From Eutrema japonicum (taxonomy: Eukaryota > Streptophyta > Magnoliopsida > Brassicales > Brassicaceae), in assembly GCA_030161315.1 (NCBI GenBank), contig BSQW01000008.1:3906001-3970000 (forward strand): a stretch of 64,000 nt of DNA, in the 5' to 3' direction. The position numbers and the translations under genes are program-made. Position 1 is the first letter of the stretch; every line of letters begins with the position of its first letter. Under the pieces are notes generated by a model. It saw only the letters and a list, made by a program, of their open reading frames with translations, did not search any database and was not told where the DNA came from. Below are positions 59,851 through 64,000 of the stretch, in pieces.

Positions 59851-61329
59851 TTGAATATCAATGAATTCAAGGTTTTATACGGTTCTAGTGTTATTCTATA
59901 TGTCTATTTTATTGCTGTTATTATTATATAGATTGGATTGAGCATTTGTAATCATTTTTCAAAACTTTAAATTAGATGATTGGCCCACGCCATGCCATGT
60001 CATGAGTAATTGATCGAATTATATATATTGTTGTGGCAATGACATTAGTTTTTGGAATTACTTATGTGCGTACGAATTCTTATAAACATTAGTAAGTTTG
60101 CGCTCGATCACTAATTATGATTTGATACAGTGTGAATAATATAGCAATTAAATGTTGAATTCTATTTATAATATCTTGTGATCAACATGTCTCCTTGAGT
60201 AAATGCACTAGAGGTTGATGCAAACTTTAACAATCCATGTGACAACTCTTAGGTGGAGCTATTGAAATTTTAGGATGTCTCGATTTGTGCCAGCTTCTCA
60301 ATAAACTAAGACGAATTTAGCAGTTCAAAAGGGAAGAGTTAAACAGGTGTATGATCATTGTCAGATATGATTCATGGTTAATAAGACATGAAATCCAAGA
60401 AAATTGTTAAGGAGTGAACATGTTACAGTTTATGGTTGACAGAAAATTGGAATTTTCTAATGTTTGTGGCTGGATGTGATAGGAAGTAGCTGTAAGAGGA
60501 GTCTCAGGTAAGATCAATTGTTTGTTGATAAGAGACGAGGTTTAAAGGTACCAAGCATGTGTTCAAAACTGCTGGTGGAATTCTGTTGTTACATAATGTT
60601 TTCAACAGGCCGTTGCTGTGAGGATCAATCTAAGGTTTAAGCAAAGGGTTATAATCAGTTTTTTTTAATATTGTTTTGCAGGGATGAATCATGGAATGTT
60701 TCATGTTTGAAGCATGTATCCATGTATGATTCAGGTGGGAATCAAGTCGGCTGATTCTGGTCTATGCACAAGGGGTAATCAAAGTTGAAACAGAGCATCA
60801 AGTAATGAGGCAGAAGGTGAAACTTTTGCACAAGTGTTTGCTCGGTGAGGCTATTTCAGATTCTTCCTCTGCTATTTGTACTATGTCAGTCTTCTTTTAG
60901 ATGTTTATTTTATGAGTTGATATTTCGGTTAATTTGATCATCTTCTGCTTCTTTGTCTAGAGTGGGCACTTTTGGTTTGTAAGGAGAAGACAAACTCTTC
61001 AACCCTCTCTGTCTAAGATTGTTCTAAAATTTAGTTTGCTAGGAAACCGAAATTTGTGGTTAGTACTTCAATCTTTTTTAAAAATTGTGTTTGTGGCTTA
61101 GTTGTAAAGTCACTAGAGTTTTGTCTGTCCCTATGTGTTGATAATATGATTTTCCCATAATCTCACTTTGAGAGAGAGATGCTTTTCCATAATGTTATGT
61201 ATTGTGTAGATATTATACGATGTAACACATTATGTTTGTGGAGAACCATATGATATTTGATTACGTAAAATTTTAATGGATCGATTGTATGTTTTCAATG
61301 TTTTAGTTAATTACAGTTGAATTTGTATT
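59851..61329. other. Intergenic, no gene recognised
   Basis: AT-rich with moderately GC segments at 60200-60900. Frames are short and none resembles a known protein. Confidence 0.5.
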
Positions 61330-61575
61330 AAAAATAATATAAAAAAACAAGAGTTTGCTTCTTGGAGTCAGATTTTAACCGACGTTAAACATAATAAAAG
61401 TGACGTTAACACTTAGTCGCTAAACTTCAAGTCTGTTTTTAAAATGACGCAAAGTTAACTTACGTCGGCCCTTAATAAGACGGTTAATAAACGAAGCAAT
61501 ATTTTTAGTGTCTGTTTATAACCGACGTTACGTTCATATATAAACGACGTTAACCCTTCGTTTTTTTTTGTAGTG
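61330..61575 (+). mobile_element. Right-end remnant of a second CACTA element
   Basis: It ends CGTTTTTTTTTGTAGTG, the complement of a CACTACAAAAAAAA terminus, preceded by spaced (T)AACGTCG/CGACGTTA words typical of subterminal repeats. No partner CACTA end was found in the window. A C14 run with one G lies just outside (61581-61599). Confidence 0.6.
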
Positions 61576-61631
61576 ATATCCCCCCCCCCCCCGCCCCTTC
61601 ACCTTGTCTAAGCAGAGCTTAATCAATCAAT

Positions 61632-62119
61632 TTAGAACTTTACTTTCCAAATAGAGTCGTCCCCGTTTGCGATATCGCCAGGGGAGATCTCTTGCTGGCT
61701 GGAGACTTGTGCCACGATAGCCGGAAACGCCTCTGCCCATTTTTCCTTATCGTAGTCAAGGAAAAACCGGAAAAAATAAATAGAAAAGACCATTAGTTGT
61801 CCAAAGTTCCAAGATGCATAACGACGGTTCTCAATCTCGGAATCACTTTCTCCGCCGAAGGAAAATGAAAAAACATAAAACAAATATATTTATTATATAA
61901 GCTTACCGGGTTCATCATCATGTGGATGATGTACAATGAGTCGAATTCCAACACCACACCAAATCTTGTTGCCTCCATCAGCCAATTAGTGGTTTTTTCT
62001 TTGAGATCAGAGTTCAATCCGCGAGAAGACCAGTGCTTGTTCGTGCTAGTGAGTTCGAGAAATTCTTCAGTCGCCATTTTTGCTATGGCTTCTTCCGTGA
62101 GATTCACAAACTCTGCCAT
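61632..62119 (-). CDS. Small hypothetical gene, structure uncertain
   Basis: The first exon, 62119-61907, encodes 71 residues starting MAEFVNLTEEAIAKMATEEF and ends at a clear donor (CCG|GTAAGC). An acceptor CGGCGGAG at about 61857 would allow 18 more residues (KVIPRLRTVV... to a stop at 61793-61795). The next stretch to 61632 is open in another frame (DKEKWAEAFPAIVAQVSSQQ ... SIWKVKF), so a different exon set is possible. I do not recognise the family. The sequence is more GC-rich than its surroundings, and the frames look protein-like (amphipathic, few repeats). It may be a real small gene, a duplicated gene fragment or a transposon passenger. Confidence 0.4.
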
Positions 62120-64000
62120 ATTAATTTTGGAAAAGAAAGGGAGAGAAAAATGAGAGAGTGAAGAGTGAGATTGAAGAAGTTACTGTTGGAAATCGTTAGA
62201 TAATGAAAACCCTAATAAAATATCAAATGAAGAGGGCATGCGTCCTCTGACGTACAGAGAAAAACAGATATATAAAAAAACCAATTAAGGCTTCGAATGG
62301 TGACAACTGTTTGAGCGGTGCGGGATAAGTGGTTTAAAAGGTGCGGTGAGGTTTTAGTGCGGTGCGGTTTTAGTGCAGTGCGGTTGGAAAAAACACATCA
62401 TGTGGAACAAGTGCGGTTACAGCGGAACAAGATATGCTGGACAATATATGAATGGTGAAAAAAACGATATGCGGTGCGGTCCAAATGTGTGAATGGTGAA
62501 AATGTAAAAAACGGTGCGGAATATATATTTTAGATAAATATTTTATAAATAAATATGGATTAATGATAATTATATGATTATAAATTAAAATTATTAATTT
62601 GTTAATGATCAAATATTTTTCATAAATTAATTACGAACCATAACTAAATAATTATTAAAATTTTAATAAATTTGTTTGGCATTTTATAATAATATATTTA
62701 TTGCTAAAATCAAATAAAAAATACATCACAAAAAAAACAAATAAAATAATATAAGATAATTGAATTATTTTTAAAGTTAGAGTTTAAATTTATAAATATA
62801 ACAAACTATATTTGTTGTTAAAAAATACATAAAATTCAAAATATCAAATATAATACAATACAAAAAATGTTATTAATCCATATAATTAATTTTCATAATT
62901 TTAGTTTTTATCAATTTCTATAATTTTAGCTTTAACTCTTGTTACGTTAGTATGTTAGTTTTTATAATGTTTTAACTTTTTATATATTTTTTTATATATA
63001 TACATATTTGTACGTGAATATTTACGTGATTTTTTCTTTTCTAAACGGGCATGTTAGTCTGTTATGTGATGAATTATTAAAAAAAAATATTTGCCGCGAG
63101 TCAGTTCATTATACATGCAATAAACCCAATTCCATTCTGCAAAAATTTCTCATAGAATTTAATTTATTATTTTGAATTAATTTATTTTTCAAAATATTAT
63201 AAAAGATAAAATTTAACACGATTTTTTATTTATCTTGATATTCTTATAATATTCATAAAAGTATGTAACTTACTACTACATAACTCATAAATTATATTTG
63301 TGGATTAACAACATACAAGGTCCGTTTTTGTCAGATTCAAAAATTTAAACCAATACCCTCTCATGACAGGTTGGGATGAATTAGGTTCAGTTTGCGTGAT
63401 ATTTTTATTTAAAACGATCTTTATAAGAAAACGAACACTATATTAAATTAGGTAAATCATGATGCATTAAACTCTTAATGATTAAATATTACTTATTACA
63501 TACTATATCTCTATAATATTATTTATGAAGATATTTTTGAAAATGAACATTATTTTGTAAGTTATTATATGAAATATCATTACAAATAAAAAAAGATAAC
63601 TGAAATAGGAAATGGTATAATTGTATTTTAAAATTATTGATGAGAATATAGAAAGTATTTATTTGTCATTAAAGAGATTATTTACTATTTAGTTTCTTAA
63701 TTATTTTTAATACTATATGTTTTAAAATAATAACCAATCCATATATATTCAAAAAAATCTATTTGAAATCCTGTTATATTTTTCACTATAATTTATTGTA
63801 TATTATTTGAATATCTATCAAAACAAAAGTTACAAAATATTTTACAAATTTTATAAAATGTTAGACATAATATTTTTTTTTTTAAAGAATTCGTAGACTA
63901 ACCACAAAAACCAGAGTCATTAAACGGTGCATATTAGAGTTATGTTTTCAAGATTATATGTTTTTACGGGTTAGCCCGAATAATATTTTATTCCACTGCA
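62120..64000. other. Intergenic, very AT-rich
   Basis: GCGGTGCGGT-like words cluster at 62318-62520 (GGTGCGGT about 6 times), possibly an old MITE. 62520-64000 is very AT-rich with no feature I can support. Confidence 0.6.

Overview
The window is nuclear DNA of a crucifer (Brassicaceae), most likely Brassica or a close relative. The genes have short GT-AG introns, and the intergenic DNA is AT-rich and full of transposons. The single-copy genes follow the Arabidopsis chromosome 1 block At1g07615 to At1g07770 as I remember it: OBGM, a DUF4378/TRM-like gene, OBP2 (Dof), LMK1, DSI-1VOC, histone H4, ECA4, a small membrane protein, RPS15A and a bicupin. The match to Arabidopsis comes from memory of gene families, not from a search. 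Most genes are on the minus strand. H4, RPS15A, the tRNA and the bicupin are on the plus strand.

Left part (1-11154): an almost complete Ty3/gypsy element of the Tat lineage. It starts inside its 5' LTR. It has an intact 1893-residue gag-pol with two RNase H domains. Between pol and the 3' LTR lies a four-exon antisense gene (779 residues after splicing) with its own TATA box, between two arrays of short hairpin repeats. The 232 bases of 5' LTR in view show no difference from the 3' LTR, so the insertion is young. It lies in a coding exon of the mitochondrial-type Obg GTPase gene, whose first 5 exons follow at 11155-12184.

Middle part (12653-31582): a DUF4378 gene, OBP2, a young non-autonomous LTR element (22837-24482, identical 353-bp LTRs, TSD ATACA), and a full 24-exon LMK1 receptor kinase (1015 residues). 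The PP2C gene PLL5, expected between the DUF4378 gene and OBP2, is absent.

Nested transposon region (32544-40996): a 5.9-kb CACTA element (TSD TTG) with palindromic CCGTCGG arrays, a TnpA-like gene, a DUF4216 transposase remnant, a long internal inverted repeat, and a Cassandra solo LTR carrying a 5S rRNA-like sequence (TSD GTTAC). It lies 5' of a broken receptor kinase gene in which the DFG glycine codon has become a stop. Two copies of a 650-bp hAT-like repeat flank the cluster.

Right part (41675-64000): DSI-1VOC, a LINE scrap, histone H4 with a 5' UTR intron and an Oct motif, an ER-type Ca2+-ATPase (ECA4 type), a small two-helix membrane protein, RPS15A with telo-box and site II motifs, a tRNA-His-like gene with a 2-nt insertion, a MULE with 9-bp TSD and about 217-bp TIRs, a bicupin gene, a frameshifted F-box-associated pseudogene, a CACTA end remnant and an unrecognised small gene. 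The last 1.5 kb is AT-rich and empty.

Coordinates of spliced genes are start codon to stop codon. Exons were set by hand from splice sites and reading phase.
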